This document shows positions 34,274-43,095 of a DNA stretch of 64,000 bases, piece by piece. The notes beneath the pieces were generated by a model. That model saw nothing but the letters and a program-made list of their open reading frames with translations, was not told where the DNA came from and searched no databases. The stretch is taken from assembly GCF_030285625.1 (NCBI RefSeq), contig NZ_CP127294.1, forward strand, positions 7,782,001-7,846,000, in the 5' to 3' direction. Each line of letters starts with the position of its first letter. The first letter of the stretch is position 1. Position numbers and translations under genes: made by a program. This DNA is from Amycolatopsis sp. 2-15 (GTDB lineage: Bacteria > Actinomycetota > Actinomycetes > Mycobacteriales > Pseudonocardiaceae).

Positions 34274-35530
34274 ATGACGAGCACGTCCGGCTGCCCCGTC
34301 GCCCACGACTTCGACCCGCTCGCCGAGAGCTACCTGAGCAGCCCCTACCCCGAGCTCAACCTCCTGCGTGAGCAGGCACCGGTGCACTACGTGCCGTCGC
34401 TGGACCACTGGCTCGTCACGCGCTACGCCGACATCGCGGCGATCCTGGCCGACCCGGCGACGTTCTCCGCGGCCAACGCGCAGGCTCCGCTCTCCGGCCT
34501 CACCGAGGAAGCGAGCGGCATCCTCCACAACGGACTGCGCAACACCCCGGTGCTCTCGAACTTCGATCCCCCGGGCCATTCCCGGGTCCGGCGTCTGCTG
34601 GCGCCGCTGTTCTCGCCGCGCCGGATGGCGCAGCTGGCGCCGCGGATCGAGCAGTTCACGACCGAGCTGGTCGACGCGTTCGCCGGCCGGGGCCGCGTGG
34701 ACATCGTCGAGGCCCTGACGTTTCCCCTCCCCGCGTTGACCCTCTTCCGCCTGCTCGGCTTCCCGGACGAGGACAGCGAACAGCTGAAGGCCTGGTGCGG
34801 CGAGAAGCTGGAGATCAACTGGGGCCGGCCCGACGCCGAGTACCAACTGCGGGCCACGACCAACATCGTCCGGTTCTGGGACTACTGCGAGCACTACGTC
34901 GAGACGCGCAAGCACGACCTCGGCGACGATCTCACCAGCGATCTGCTTCGCCAGCGAGAAACCGACCCCGGCGCCCTCGACGACCGCGAGGTCGCGAGCA
35001 TCGTGTTCGCCCTGAGCTTCGCCGGGCACGAGACCACGACCAACCTGATCGGCAACGCGCTGCGCCACCTGCTCTCCCGCCCGCAACTGTGGGCTGAGAT
35101 CGGCCGTGACCCCGAGACCATCGCCGGGGCCGTGCAGGAAACCCTGCGCTACGACTCGTCGGTGATCGCCTGGCGGCGCGTCACCACCCGCGAGGTGACG
35201 ATCGGCGACACCGTCGTGCCCGACGGCGCGCGGCTGGTGCTGGGCCTCGGCGCGGCCAACCACGACCCGGCCGTGTTCGCTGAGCCGGAGGAGTTCGAGA
35301 TCCACCGCGCGAACGCGAAGGTCCAGCTCTCCTTCGGCCGGGGCATCCACTACTGCCTGGGCCAGTTGCTCGCCCGGGTCGAGACGGAGATCGTGCTCCG
35401 GCACCTTTCGCAGCGGTTCCCGGATCTGCGGCTCGCCGCAGGCCAGGACGTGCGCTATCCGCGCAACATCTCGTTCCGCGGCCCGGTGAGCATGCTCGTC
35501 GAGTGGAGCGCCCCGGTGCCCGCTCACTGA
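34274..35530 (+). CDS. cytochrome P450
   Basis: A 418-residue soluble bacterial P450. The I-helix oxygen-binding motif is AGHETT near residue 253, the ExxR motif in ETLRYDSS near 292, and the heme-binding loop FGRGIHYCLG near 351 with the thiolate Cys. It begins GCPVAHDFDPL, as CYP105/107-like actinomycete enzymes do. It needs a ferredoxin and reductase, and none is encoded nearby. The DHA2 pump gene on the opposite strand is convergent, 2 bases away. The substrate is unknown. Confidence 0.95.
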   Translation: MTSTSGCPVAHDFDPLAESYLSSPYPELNLLREQAPVHYVPSLDHWLVTRYADIAAILADPATFSAANAQAPLSGLTEEASGILHNGLRNTPVLSNFDPPGHSRVRRLLAPLFSPRRMAQLAPRIEQFTTELVDAFAGRGRVDIVEALTFPLPALTLFRLLGFPDEDSEQLKAWCGEKLEINWGRPDAEYQLRATTNIVRFWDYCEHYVETRKHDLGDDLTSDLLRQRETDPGALDDREVASIVFALSFAGHETTTNLIGNALRHLLSRPQLWAEIGRDPETIAGAVQETLRYDSSVIAWRRVTTREVTIGDTVVPDGARLVLGLGAANHDPAVFAEPEEFEIHRANAKVQLSFGRGIHYCLGQLLARVETEIVLRHLSQRFPDLRLAAGQDVRYPRNISFRGPVSMLVEWSAPVPAH

Positions 35531-35532
35531 CG

Positions 35533-37188
35533 TCACACGGCGGGCTCGGGGGCGCCGGCCCCTTCCGCCTCCGAGGTCCGCCGTTCCATCGCCGACTTGT
35601 CCGAGAGGGGCTTTTCCTCGAGCAGCCACACCACGCCGAACGCCACCGCCGCCACGATCCCGCCGATGAGGAACACCAAGCGCATGGACCCGGCGAAGCC
35701 CTCCAGGATCGGGTGGGCCAGGACCGGGTCGAGGGTCTTGAGGAACGACGTGTCGTTGACGTCGACGCCACCGCTCAGCTGCTGCGCGAACCCGGGGTGC
35801 CGGGCCACAGCCGCGACGTAGGCCGGCGAAGCCGCGGCCGCGCGCAGCGCCGAGGCGATGCTGCCGCCGACGGTGCTGAACAGGATCGACAGGAACACCG
35901 CGGCACCCACCGTGCCGCCGATCTGGCGGAAGAAGGTCGACGCCGAGGTCGCCACGCCGATGTCGCCGGGCAGCACGTCGTTGGTCGCGGCCAGGGTGAG
36001 CGTCTGCATCGAAGCGCCGAGCCCCAGCCCGATCACGAACGCGATGCCCATGACGACGGTGACCGGGGTGTCCACGCCGATCGTGGCGAGCCCGAACATC
36101 GACGCGGTCAGCAGCCCGAGCCCGACGACCGCGAAAACCTTGTAGCGCCCGGTTTTCGTGGTCACCAGCCCGCACACGGTACTGGAGATCATCATGCCCG
36201 CTGTGAGCGTGAGCATCTGCAGGCCGGCCGCCGTCGGCGTCGCGCCCTTCACGATCTGCAGGTACAGCGGCAACGACAACATGGCGCCGAACATCCCGAT
36301 GCCCACGATCACCGTGACCACCGTGGCCACGCGGAACTCCGAACAGCCGAAGAGCCGCAACGGCAGCAGGGCCGCGTCCCCCATCCGGCGTTCCTGCAGC
36401 ACGAACAGCGCCACCCCGCCCACGCCGACCACGAACATCGCGATCGACGCGGGCGAACCCCAGCCCCAGTCCCGGCCCTGCTCGGCCACGAGCAGCAGGG
36501 GCACGATGCCGAGGACGAGCGCGCCGGCGCCGAGGAAGTCGATGCGCTGGTGGACCTTCGTCGTGGGGAGGTTCAGCACCTTGTTGACCACGAACAGCGC
36601 GATCAGCCCAATGGGCACGTTGACCAGGAACACCCAGCGCCAGCCCGTGATCCCCGCGACCGTGCCGGCCCCGGCGAAGAACCCGCCGACCACCGGACCG
36701 GCCACGCTGGAGATGCCGAAGACCGCCGTGAAGTACCCCTGGTACTTGCTGCGCTCCCGCGGCGAGGTGATGTCCGTGATGATCGCGAGCCCGAGGGACA
36801 TGAGACCACCCGCGCCGAGGCCCTGCACGGCGCGGAACGCGGCGAGTTCGTACATCGACGTCGCCGTTCCGCTGGCGAGCGAGCCCGCCAGGAAGACGGA
36901 GATCGACGTGAGGTACATGGGTTTGCGGCCGAACAGGTCGGACAGCTTGCCGTAGAGCGGCGTCGAGAGCGTCGCGGTGATCAGGTACGCCGTCGTCGCC
37001 CACGCCTGCAGGCTCTGCCCGTGCAGCTCGTCCGCGATCGTCTTCATCGCCGACGACACGATCGTCTGGTCCAGTGCCGCGAGCAGCATGCCGAGCATCA
37101 GCCCGGACAACACGGTGAGGATCTGTCGCTGCGAAAGGTGCCCGCCGGTCGCGGCACCCGCGATGGCCGAGTGGTCTGGGTGCTCCAT
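35533..37188 (-). CDS. MFS drug:proton antiporter, DHA2 (EmrB/QacA) type
   Basis: A 551-residue membrane protein with about 14 helices. The DHA2 signs are present: ILTVLSGLMLGMLLAALDQTIVSSAM in helix 1 (LDxTIV), the loop GKLSDLFGRKPMYL (motif A) and GPVVGGFFAGAG in helix 5 (motif C). A loop between helices 13 and 14 faces outward (ASALRAAAASPAYVAAVARHP). It should export a hydrophobic drug or metabolite. GGAGACCCC precedes the ATG. The quinone reductase gene ends 17 bases upstream, so the pair is probably cotranscribed from the dyad-bearing promoter at 38270. Confidence 0.93.
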   Translation of the reverse strand: MEHPDHSAIAGAATGGHLSQRQILTVLSGLMLGMLLAALDQTIVSSAMKTIADELHGQSLQAWATTAYLITATLSTPLYGKLSDLFGRKPMYLTSISVFLAGSLASGTATSMYELAAFRAVQGLGAGGLMSLGLAIITDITSPRERSKYQGYFTAVFGISSVAGPVVGGFFAGAGTVAGITGWRWVFLVNVPIGLIALFVVNKVLNLPTTKVHQRIDFLGAGALVLGIVPLLLVAEQGRDWGWGSPASIAMFVVGVGGVALFVLQERRMGDAALLPLRLFGCSEFRVATVVTVIVGIGMFGAMLSLPLYLQIVKGATPTAAGLQMLTLTAGMMISSTVCGLVTTKTGRYKVFAVVGLGLLTASMFGLATIGVDTPVTVVMGIAFVIGLGLGASMQTLTLAATNDVLPGDIGVATSASTFFRQIGGTVGAAVFLSILFSTVGGSIASALRAAAASPAYVAAVARHPGFAQQLSGGVDVNDTSFLKTLDPVLAHPILEGFAGSMRLVFLIGGIVAAVAFGVVWLLEEKPLSDKSAMERRTSEAEGAGAPEPAV

Positions 37189-37205
37189 GGGGTCTCCGTT
37201 CGATC

Positions 37206-38213
37206 TCAGATGTCGAGCACGATCCGTCCGGTTGCGCCGGCCTTCTCGGTGGCGTCCTGGGCTTCGGCGACCTGGTCGAGCGGGAACCGCCCGGCGATCG
37301 GGTAGCGCAGGTCGCCCGCGGCGACGGCCGCGGTCAGGTCGGCCGCGGCGGCGACGTTGGCGGACTCGGGGAAGTCGTCGTTGCTCAGGAACTGCACGGT
37401 GATGTTCTTGAACGCGGCGGGCCAGTAGGGCAGCGGCGCATCGGCGTTGCTCGTCGCGTAGGTCGCGATCGAGCCGTGGTACTTGAGGACCTCGACGTCC
37501 AGCGTCGCGTTGCCGGCGAGGTCCGTTTCGGCGATGCGGTCGACGCCCTCGGGGGCGATCGCCCGGATCTTCTCGGCGGCGTTGCCCTCACGCACGTTGA
37601 CAACGTGGTGGGCGCCGGCCCGCAGCGCGGCGTCGACCTGGTCGGCGTGCCGCACGGTCGCGAGCACGGTGGCGCCGCCACGGCGGGCCACGGCGAGCGC
37701 CGCGCGGCCCACTCCGCCCAGCGGCGCGGTCACGAGCACGGTCAGGCCCTCGACGGGGCCGCCGGCGAACACGGCGCGGTGTCCGGTGATGCCCGGGATG
37801 CCGAGCAGGGCACCCTGGTCCAGGTCTACCTCGTCCGGCAGCGCGACGGCGTGCCGGGCGGGCACGACGGTGTACTCGGCCGCGGTGCCGAACGGGCGGT
37901 AGGACTGGGCGAGGTACACCCACACACGCTCGCCGATACGGGCCGGGTCGACGCACTCGCCCACCGCGTCGACGACCCCGGCGCCGTCGCCGTGCGGGAT
38001 CACGCGCGGGTAGGCCATCGTCGAGCCCCAGTAGCCGCGCCGCTTCCCGACGTCGCCGACGTGGATGCCGGAGACGACCACCCTGACCCGGACCTCGTCC
38101 GGCCCCGGCTCCGGGACGGGCACCTCACCGACCTGCAGGACTTCCCGGGCCGGGCCTTGCTTTTCGTAGTACGCCGCGCGCATCACCGCGCCGGGTCTGT
38201 CCGTCGAGCTCAT
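37206..38213 (-). CDS. NADPH:quinone reductase-like oxidoreductase (MDR, zinc-free)
   Basis: A 335-residue MDR protein of the quinone-reductase group. GIHVGDVGKRRGYWG takes the place of the catalytic zinc Cys, and no structural zinc lobe is present. The NADPH-binding fold is in LTVLVTAPLGGVGRAALAVARRGG near residue 155. It likely reduces quinones or enones in one two-electron step. GGAGG stands before the ATG. The 16-bp dyad at 38270-38285 lies about 57 bases upstream of the start, and the DHA2 pump gene follows. Confidence 0.93.
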   Translation of the reverse strand: MSSTDRPGAVMRAAYYEKQGPAREVLQVGEVPVPEPGPDEVRVRVVVSGIHVGDVGKRRGYWGSTMAYPRVIPHGDGAGVVDAVGECVDPARIGERVWVYLAQSYRPFGTAAEYTVVPARHAVALPDEVDLDQGALLGIPGITGHRAVFAGGPVEGLTVLVTAPLGGVGRAALAVARRGGATVLATVRHADQVDAALRAGAHHVVNVREGNAAEKIRAIAPEGVDRIAETDLAGNATLDVEVLKYHGSIATYATSNADAPLPYWPAAFKNITVQFLSNDDFPESANVAAAADLTAAVAAGDLRYPIAGRFPLDQVAEAQDATEKAGATGRIVLDI

Positions 38214-38269
38214 CGTGCCTCCGCAGTCGTGGTGGGGACCATCGTCGGCGGGGCGGGCCCGGGCCAGCG

Positions 38270-38285
38270 CCCGTCAGATGACTGG
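38270..38285 (-). promoter_or_regulatory. shared 16-bp dyad, copy 3
   Basis: CCCGTCA-GA-TGACTGG stands upstream of the quinone reductase gene. Similarity to copy 4 at 39251 extends well beyond the dyad: GGGGACCATCGTCG about 35-40 bases to its left occurs in both, and GACGGTC to its right also returns at copy 1. Confidence 0.6.
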
Positions 38286-38337
38286 GGCACCGACGGTCGC
38301 CGGTCCGGGCCGCACCCGGAGCCGGTGCGCGGAGGGA

Positions 38338-39162
38338 TCAGGAGCGGATGAACTCGAGCAGGTCGGCGTTGATCGTCGCGGCCTCGGTGGTCGGCATGCC
38401 GTGCGGGAAGCCCGGGTAGATCTTGAGCGTGCCGTTCTTCAGCAGCTTCACCGACAGCAGGGCCGCGTCCTCGTACGGCACGACCTGGTCGTCGTCACCG
38501 TGCATGACCAGCGTCGGCACGGTGATCTTCTTCAGGTCCTCGGTCTGGTCGGTTCGGGAGAACGCGACGACGCCTTCGTAGTGGGCCAGCGCGGAGCCCA
38601 TCATGCCCTGGCGCCACCAGTTCTGGATGAGCGCCTCGGACGGCTCGGCGCCCGGCCGATTGAAGCCGTAGAACGGACCCGAGGCCACCGCGCGGAAGAA
38701 CTCGGACCGGTTGGCCGCGAGCTGGGCCTGCATGTCGTCGAAGACGCTCAGGGGCAGCCCGCCGGGGTTGGCCTCGGTCTGCAGCATCAGCGGCGGGATG
38801 GCGGCGAGGATGGCCGCCTTCGCGACGCGGGACTCGCCGTGGCGGGCCAGGTAACGCACGACCTCGCCGCCGCCGGTGGAGTGTCCGATGTGGATGGCGT
38901 CGTGCAGGTCGAGGTGCGCGGTGACCTCGGCGAGGTCGTCGGCGTAGTGGTCGAGGTCGTGTCCCTCGGCGACCTGCGCCGAGCGGCCGTGACCGCGCCG
39001 GTCGTGGGCGATGACGCGATAGCCCTGCTGCAGGAAGAACAGCATCTGGGTGTCCCAGTCGTCCGACGACAGCGGCCAGCCGTGGCTGAAGACGATCGGC
39101 TGCCCGGTGCCCCAATCCTTGTAGAAGATCTCGACACCGTCGGCGGTGGTGATCGTCGGCAT
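38338..39162 (-). CDS. alpha/beta hydrolase (non-heme chloroperoxidase type)
   Basis: A 274-residue hydrolase close to cofactor-free haloperoxidases. It has VEIFYKDWGTGQPIVFSHGWPLSSDDWDTQM at the start, nucleophile IGHSTGGGEVVRYLARHG near residue 99, acid in VMHGDDDQVVP near 225 and His in GFPHGMPTT near 254. It is an esterase or perhydrolase by family. GGAGACC precedes the ATG. Its upstream region has the dyad at 39251, so it should be in the same regulon as the quinone reductase. An in-frame extension upstream to 39351 runs through the dyad and is rejected. Confidence 0.94.
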   Translation of the reverse strand: MPTITTADGVEIFYKDWGTGQPIVFSHGWPLSSDDWDTQMLFFLQQGYRVIAHDRRGHGRSAQVAEGHDLDHYADDLAEVTAHLDLHDAIHIGHSTGGGEVVRYLARHGESRVAKAAILAAIPPLMLQTEANPGGLPLSVFDDMQAQLAANRSEFFRAVASGPFYGFNRPGAEPSEALIQNWWRQGMMGSALAHYEGVVAFSRTDQTEDLKKITVPTLVMHGDDDQVVPYEDAALLSVKLLKNGTLKIYPGFPHGMPTTEAATINADLLEFIRS

Positions 39163-39250
39163 GGGTGGTCTCCGTTCGTTCGGCGGCCCGGCTTTCCGGG
39201 CTCGCCCTGGTTGACGGGGACCATCGTCGCCGGGACGAGTCCGCACAGCG

Positions 39251-39266
39251 CCAGACAGATGACTGT
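39251..39266 (-). promoter_or_regulatory. shared 16-bp dyad, copy 4
   Basis: CCAGACA-GA-TGACTGT, the least symmetrical of the four, lies about 90 bases upstream of the hydrolase start. The flanks (GCACAGCG to the left, GGGTGACCGTCGGCTC to the right) match those of copies 1 and 3. Confidence 0.5.
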
Positions 39267-39304
39267 GCCGGTGACGGGTGACCGTCGGCTCAGGCCCGCC
39301 CCGG

Positions 39305-40315
39305 TTACCGGTCCGGGAGCGAGCGCGGGAGCCCGAACGCCGGGAACACACTGTTCTCGAACCGGCTCATCCCGCAGATCCGGTCACCCGTCAGGGTGAG
39401 GACGTAGAGGCCGGTGCCGTGGCGGACGCCGCCCGGGGTGCGCAGGTAGGCGCCGAACGCGGGCTGGCCGTTGGCGCGCGTCGGCACGAGGTCGAAGCGG
39501 CGGCCCGCGCCGAACAGGCTCGCGCAGAAGTGGCCCACGACCTCGCGGCCTTCGTATTCGAAGGGCAGCGGCGGCATCGACATGAACGCGTCGTCGGTCA
39601 GCAGTGTCACCAGCGCGGCGATGTCGGCGGTCTCGTATGCGCTGACGAACCTCGCCACGAGCGCGTCCTCCGCGGGCGAGCCGGCGGCGGGAGCGGGTTC
39701 GGTGACCGTCGGCCGCCGTCGCGGCAGACCGGCGCGCGCCCGTTTGAGAGCGCTCTTGACCGACTCCACGGTGGTGTCCAGCATGCCCGCCACCTCGGCG
39801 GCGGGGAACCCGAGGACGTCGCGCAGGATCAGGACGGCCAGCTGCCGCGGCGGCAGCGCCTGCAGGGCGGTCACGAAGGCCAGGGAGATCGACTCGGCCT
39901 GCTCGTAGCGGGCCTCCGGGCCGAGCGGCACGGCGATCGCGCCGTCGAGGAGGGCGTCGGGATAGGGCTCGAGCCACGCGACCTCGCCGAGCCGCGTGGG
40001 TTCCGGCGGTTCGACGCCGGGGATGTCCCACTCCTTGGCCGGGCGGCGCTTCGCCGCGCGCAGGGCGCTGAGGCACCGGTTGGTGGCGATCCGGTAGAGC
40101 CAGGTGCGGATCGACGCGCGGCCGTCGAACCCGCTCAAGCCCCGCCAGGCGGACAGCAGCGTGTCCTGCAGGGCGTCCTCGGCGTCCTGGAACGAGCCGA
40201 ACATCCGGTAACAGTGCACCTGCAGCTCGCGCCGGTGCGGTTCGGTCAGCGCCCGGAAGGCCTCGCCGTCACCACCCCTCGCCCGGCTGAGCAGGTCGGT
40301 CCTCGCCCGTTCCAT
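39305..40315 (-). CDS. SigG-like ECF sigma factor with SnoaL-like C-terminal domain
   Basis: A 336-residue sigma factor. Region 2 is in HCYRMFGSFQDAEDALQDTLLSAWRGLSGF (about 35-65), with STRTWLYRIATNRCL-like sequence after it; region 4 is in ALQALPPRQLAVLILRDVLGFPAAEVAGMLDTTVESVKSALKRAR (about 150-195). The last 120 residues form an NTF2/SnoaL-like domain (VARFVSAYETADIAALVTLLTDDAFMSMPP). In ECF41/56-type factors this domain controls activity in place of an anti-sigma factor. The ATG at 40315 follows GAGAGGTGG. The divergent DHFR-like and VOC genes could be its targets. Confidence 0.93.
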   Translation of the reverse strand: MERARTDLLSRARGGDGEAFRALTEPHRRELQVHCYRMFGSFQDAEDALQDTLLSAWRGLSGFDGRASIRTWLYRIATNRCLSALRAAKRRPAKEWDIPGVEPPEPTRLGEVAWLEPYPDALLDGAIAVPLGPEARYEQAESISLAFVTALQALPPRQLAVLILRDVLGFPAAEVAGMLDTTVESVKSALKRARAGLPRRRPTVTEPAPAAGSPAEDALVARFVSAYETADIAALVTLLTDDAFMSMPPLPFEYEGREVVGHFCASLFGAGRRFDLVPTRANGQPAFGAYLRTPGGVRHGTGLYVLTLTGDRICGMSRFENSVFPAFGLPRSLPDR

Positions 40316-40447
40316 GGCCACCTCTCTCCGGTCGGCGTTCCCATCCTGTCTTGACGCCGGCCGGGGCGCGAAGGGGACGGTGCGCCCCTTTTCCCGATCC
40401 CGCGGCGTCGGTATCCCCGACAGCCGACAACAAAAGGGAGAACGGCC

Positions 40448-41014
40448 ATGGGAAAGATCGTCATCAGCGAGAACGTCTCGCTCGACGGAGTCGTCGAGGA
40501 CCCGACCGGCGAGGACGGCCTCGGACGGGGCAGCTGGTTCACGTGCATCGGGGACGCGGACCGGGAGGCCTGGGCGAAGGTCGAGTTCGAAGAAGCGGTG
40601 AGTGCCGCGGCCCTGCTGATGGGGCGGCGCACCCACGCGTGGTTCGTCGCGCGGGGCTGGGAGTCCCGCGACGGCGCCTGGGCGGACCGGCTGCGCGCTC
40701 TGCCGAAGTACGTCGTCTCCTCCTCCGCCCTCGACGGTCCCGAGTGGACCAACTCGACGGTCGTGAAGGCCGCGGAAGTCCCGGAACTGAAGCAGGAGGT
40801 GCACGGCGACCTCGTCGTCTACGGCAGCAGCCGGCTGGCGCACACCCTGGCCGAGCGGGATCTCGTCGACGAGCTGCGCCTGATGACCTACCCGGTCGTG
40901 GTCGGCGCGGGCGAACGGCTCTTCGGCGAGACGAGCGCGGTGAAACCGATGCGGCTGGTGGTCACGAGGACCGTCGGGGAAAGCCTCGTTCTCCTCACCT
41001 ACCGGCCGGCCTGA
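40448..41014 (+). CDS. dihydrofolate reductase family protein (RibD C-terminal-like)
   Basis: A 188-residue protein with the DHFR/RibD fold: VISENVSLDGVVEDP at the start, AALLMGRRTHAWF near residue 57, DLVVYGSSRLAHTLAERDLVDELRLMTYPVVVGAGERLF near 120. This YyaP-like group is common in actinomycetes and is not the true folate enzyme. It likely uses NADPH. The AAAGGGAGAAC site before the ATG is very strong. It is divergent from the SigG-like factor, 132 bases apart. Confidence 0.92.
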   Translation: MGKIVISENVSLDGVVEDPTGEDGLGRGSWFTCIGDADREAWAKVEFEEAVSAAALLMGRRTHAWFVARGWESRDGAWADRLRALPKYVVSSSALDGPEWTNSTVVKAAEVPELKQEVHGDLVVYGSSRLAHTLAERDLVDELRLMTYPVVVGAGERLFGETSAVKPMRLVVTRTVGESLVLLTYRPA

Positions 41015-41076
41015 CGCTTTTGTCGGTGGCGGCGAACAGGATGGGCGAGGCCACCGAGCCGACCGAGAGGATCGTC

Positions 41077-41439
41077 ATGGCTTCGACGCACCACCGACTG
41101 GACTACACGGAGTTCGCCGTGACCGACCTCGACCGCGCGACGGCGTTCTACCGCGCCGCGTTCGGCTGGGGCTTCAACGCCTACGGGCCCGGGTACGCCG
41201 GCATCCGGGCCGATCCGGCCGAGGCGTACCCGGAGGTCGGCGGCTTTCGCGTCGACGACGAGGTCGCCGCGGGCGGGCCGCTCTGCATCCTGTACTCGGA
41301 CGACCTGGGCGCGAGTGAAACGTCCGTCGTCGCCGCGGGAGGCACGATCGTCGAACCGGCCTACGACTTCCCGGGCGGGCGGCGGTTCCATTTCCGGGAC
41401 CCGGAAGGCAACGTCCTCGCCGTGTGGTCGGCTTCGTAG
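41077..41439 (+). CDS. VOC family (glyoxalase/dioxygenase-like) protein
   Basis: A 120-residue single VOC domain: LDYTEFAVTDLDRATAFYRAAFGW at the front, with GGFRVDDEVAAGGPLCILYSDDL in the middle and FHFRDPEGNVLAVW at the end. Putative metal ligands of glyoxalase are not all clear; many such proteins are small-molecule binders. GAGAGGATC precedes the ATG at 41077. It follows the DHFR-like gene by 62 bases, and the pair is a plausible SigG target. Confidence 0.9.
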   Translation: MASTHHRLDYTEFAVTDLDRATAFYRAAFGWGFNAYGPGYAGIRADPAEAYPEVGGFRVDDEVAAGGPLCILYSDDLGASETSVVAAGGTIVEPAYDFPGGRRFHFRDPEGNVLAVWSAS

Positions 41440-41449
41440 CTGCCCGGCG

Positions 41450-41487
41450 CCGGATCGCCTTGCCCTGAGCGGGGCCAGGCGATCCGG
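41450..41487. terminator. bidirectional hairpin between VOC and cynS
   Basis: CCGGATCGCCT (41450-41460) pairs perfectly with AGGCGATCCGG (41477-41487), and TGCCC/GGGGC extends the stem inside. It lies between convergent genes. Confidence 0.75.
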
Positions 41488-41503
41488 TCACGCCCGCGGG
41501 CAC

Positions 41504-41950
41504 TCAGCCCCACTGGTACTTCAGGAACTTCCCGTCGAGCGTCACGACCACGCGCTCGCCGCCCGGGTCTTCGCGGCGGCCGACGTCGATCTTGAAGTTG
41601 ATGGCGCTCATGATGCCGTCGCCGAACTGCTCGTGGATCAGCTCCTTGATGGTGGGGCCGTACACCTGCAGGACCTCGTAGAAGCGGTAGATCGTCGGGT
41701 CGGTCGGCACGGCTTCCTCGAGTGCGCCGCGCGTCGGCTGGAGCCGCAGCGCCTGCGCGACGTCGTCGCCCAACTCCAGGATCGCGACGGCCTTCGCCGC
41801 TTTGTCCGCGGGCACCGGGTGCTGCCCGAGCAGCGCCGACGTCGTCCACGCCAGGGGAGCGTCGAGGGCATCGGCGATTTCGGCCCAGGTGAGCCCGAGC
41901 CGGACCTTGGCCTCGAGGACCGCGTCGGCCGCCTGCTTCTTGGTAGTCAT
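41504..41950 (-). CDS. cynS: cyanate hydratase (cyanase)
   Basis: A 148-residue cyanase. The N-terminal helical domain resembles a POU/XRE fold (EAKVRLGLTWAEIADALDAP), and the C-terminal domain (PTDPTIYRFYEVLQVYGPTI, then IMSAINFKIDV and a final LDGKFLKYQW) bears the catalytic Arg, Glu and Ser of the decameric enzyme. It converts cyanate and bicarbonate to ammonia and carbon dioxide, detoxifying cyanate and yielding nitrogen. No carbonic anhydrase or transporter gene lies beside it. Length is close to the 156 residues of E. coli CynS. A nitrile/thiocyanate hydratase-type gene set lies 15 kb away. Confidence 0.96.
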   Translation of the reverse strand: MTTKKQAADAVLEAKVRLGLTWAEIADALDAPLAWTTSALLGQHPVPADKAAKAVAILELGDDVAQALRLQPTRGALEEAVPTDPTIYRFYEVLQVYGPTIKELIHEQFGDGIMSAINFKIDVGRREDPGGERVVVTLDGKFLKYQWG

Positions 41951-42095
41951 GCGATCGAGCGTAAGGGCCCGCTCACGCGCGATCCATCCATTCTTTTTCC
42001 GTGCTGACTGCCTTTCACCATGAGCCCATAGGGACGGCGCATCAAGCACGGAACCGAACCGGCCCACTCGCGTGAGCTTCGGGCAAGCGCCCCTC

Positions 42096-43016
42096 TCACG
42101 AAGCCGCTCGGCCGGCCCGGAGGTCGTCTCCGGCCTGGCGCAAGGCGGCGACCACACCCTCGGCTTCCGCGCTGCGCACCGCCGGGAACACGGCGACCGT
42201 CCGGCGGCCCGGCCAGCCCGGGTCGTCGACGCCGACGGCGACCACGCCGGCCGGAACGGACAGCGCGGCAACCTCGGGCATCAGGCACACACCCAGCCCC
42301 GCGGCGACCAGGCCCAGCCGCGCCGGCCACCCACGCACGGTGTGGCCGATCACGGGCTCGGCGAGTGTCGGCCAGGCGCGGAACTGGGGATCGTCGCCGT
42401 GGCCGGGCCCGCCGGCGATCCAGGTCTCCCCCGCCAGCTCGGCCACGGGGACCACGTCGGTGCCGGCCAGCCGATGCCCCGAAGGGACCGCGACGCACAG
42501 GCCGCCGGCCGACACGACCTCCTGGTCGAGCCCGGCCAGGTCGTAGTCGGGCAGCCCGGCGCCGACGCCGATCACGGCCACGTCCAGCCGCCGGGCCCGC
42601 AGGTACCGCAGCAGCGTGGGCGTCGCCGCTTCAGTCAGCGCCACCTCCAGGCCCGGGTGCTCGGTGCGCAGCCGAGCGACGGAGCGGGGCACCAGCACGG
42701 CAGTCGCCGACGGGTAGGCGCCGAGCCGGACGCGGCCGGCGAGCCGGTCGTCCAGGCCCGCGAGATCCTGTTCCAGCGCCCGCATCCCGGCGAGGATCCG
42801 GCCCGCGTGCTCGACCACGACGGCGCCGGCCGCGCTGACCCGCACGCCGCGGCCCTCGCGGACGAACAGCTCCTGCCCCGCCGCCGCCTCCATCGCCGCG
42901 ACCTGGCGCGAAATCGCCGGCTGCGAGTAGCCCAGCAGCCGCGCGGCCGCGGTGAACGATCCGCTCAAGGCGATCTCCCGGACGACCCGCAATCCCGCCA
43001 AGGTCAGCTCACTCAT
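42096..43016 (-). CDS. LysR family transcriptional regulator
   Basis: A 306-residue LysR regulator. The N-terminal winged helix is in LAGLRVVREIALSGSFTAAARLLGYSQPAISRQVAAME, and the C-terminal effector domain starts near residue 90 (LAGRVRLGAYPSATAVLVPRSV). It is divergent from the SDR gene at 43096, with 79 bases between starts, the classical LysR arrangement, so the SDR is the likely target. The effector is unknown. Confidence 0.95.
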   Translation of the reverse strand: MSELTLAGLRVVREIALSGSFTAAARLLGYSQPAISRQVAAMEAAAGQELFVREGRGVRVSAAGAVVVEHAGRILAGMRALEQDLAGLDDRLAGRVRLGAYPSATAVLVPRSVARLRTEHPGLEVALTEAATPTLLRYLRARRLDVAVIGVGAGLPDYDLAGLDQEVVSAGGLCVAVPSGHRLAGTDVVPVAELAGETWIAGGPGHGDDPQFRAWPTLAEPVIGHTVRGWPARLGLVAAGLGVCLMPEVAALSVPAGVVAVGVDDPGWPGRRTVAVFPAVRSAEAEGVVAALRQAGDDLRAGRAAS

Positions 43017-43095
43017 GCGTCAACCGTATCGTGGCGATCCGGTACTCTCATCTCCCGGATGGATTTTTCGCCCCGTGCAACGGGTTCTCCCCAGT

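Noticed and set aside
34091..37003. Open frame of 970 codons on the minus strand across the P450 and pump genes
   Set aside because: It is out of frame with the pump gene and antisense to the P450. Composition is that of a shadow frame.
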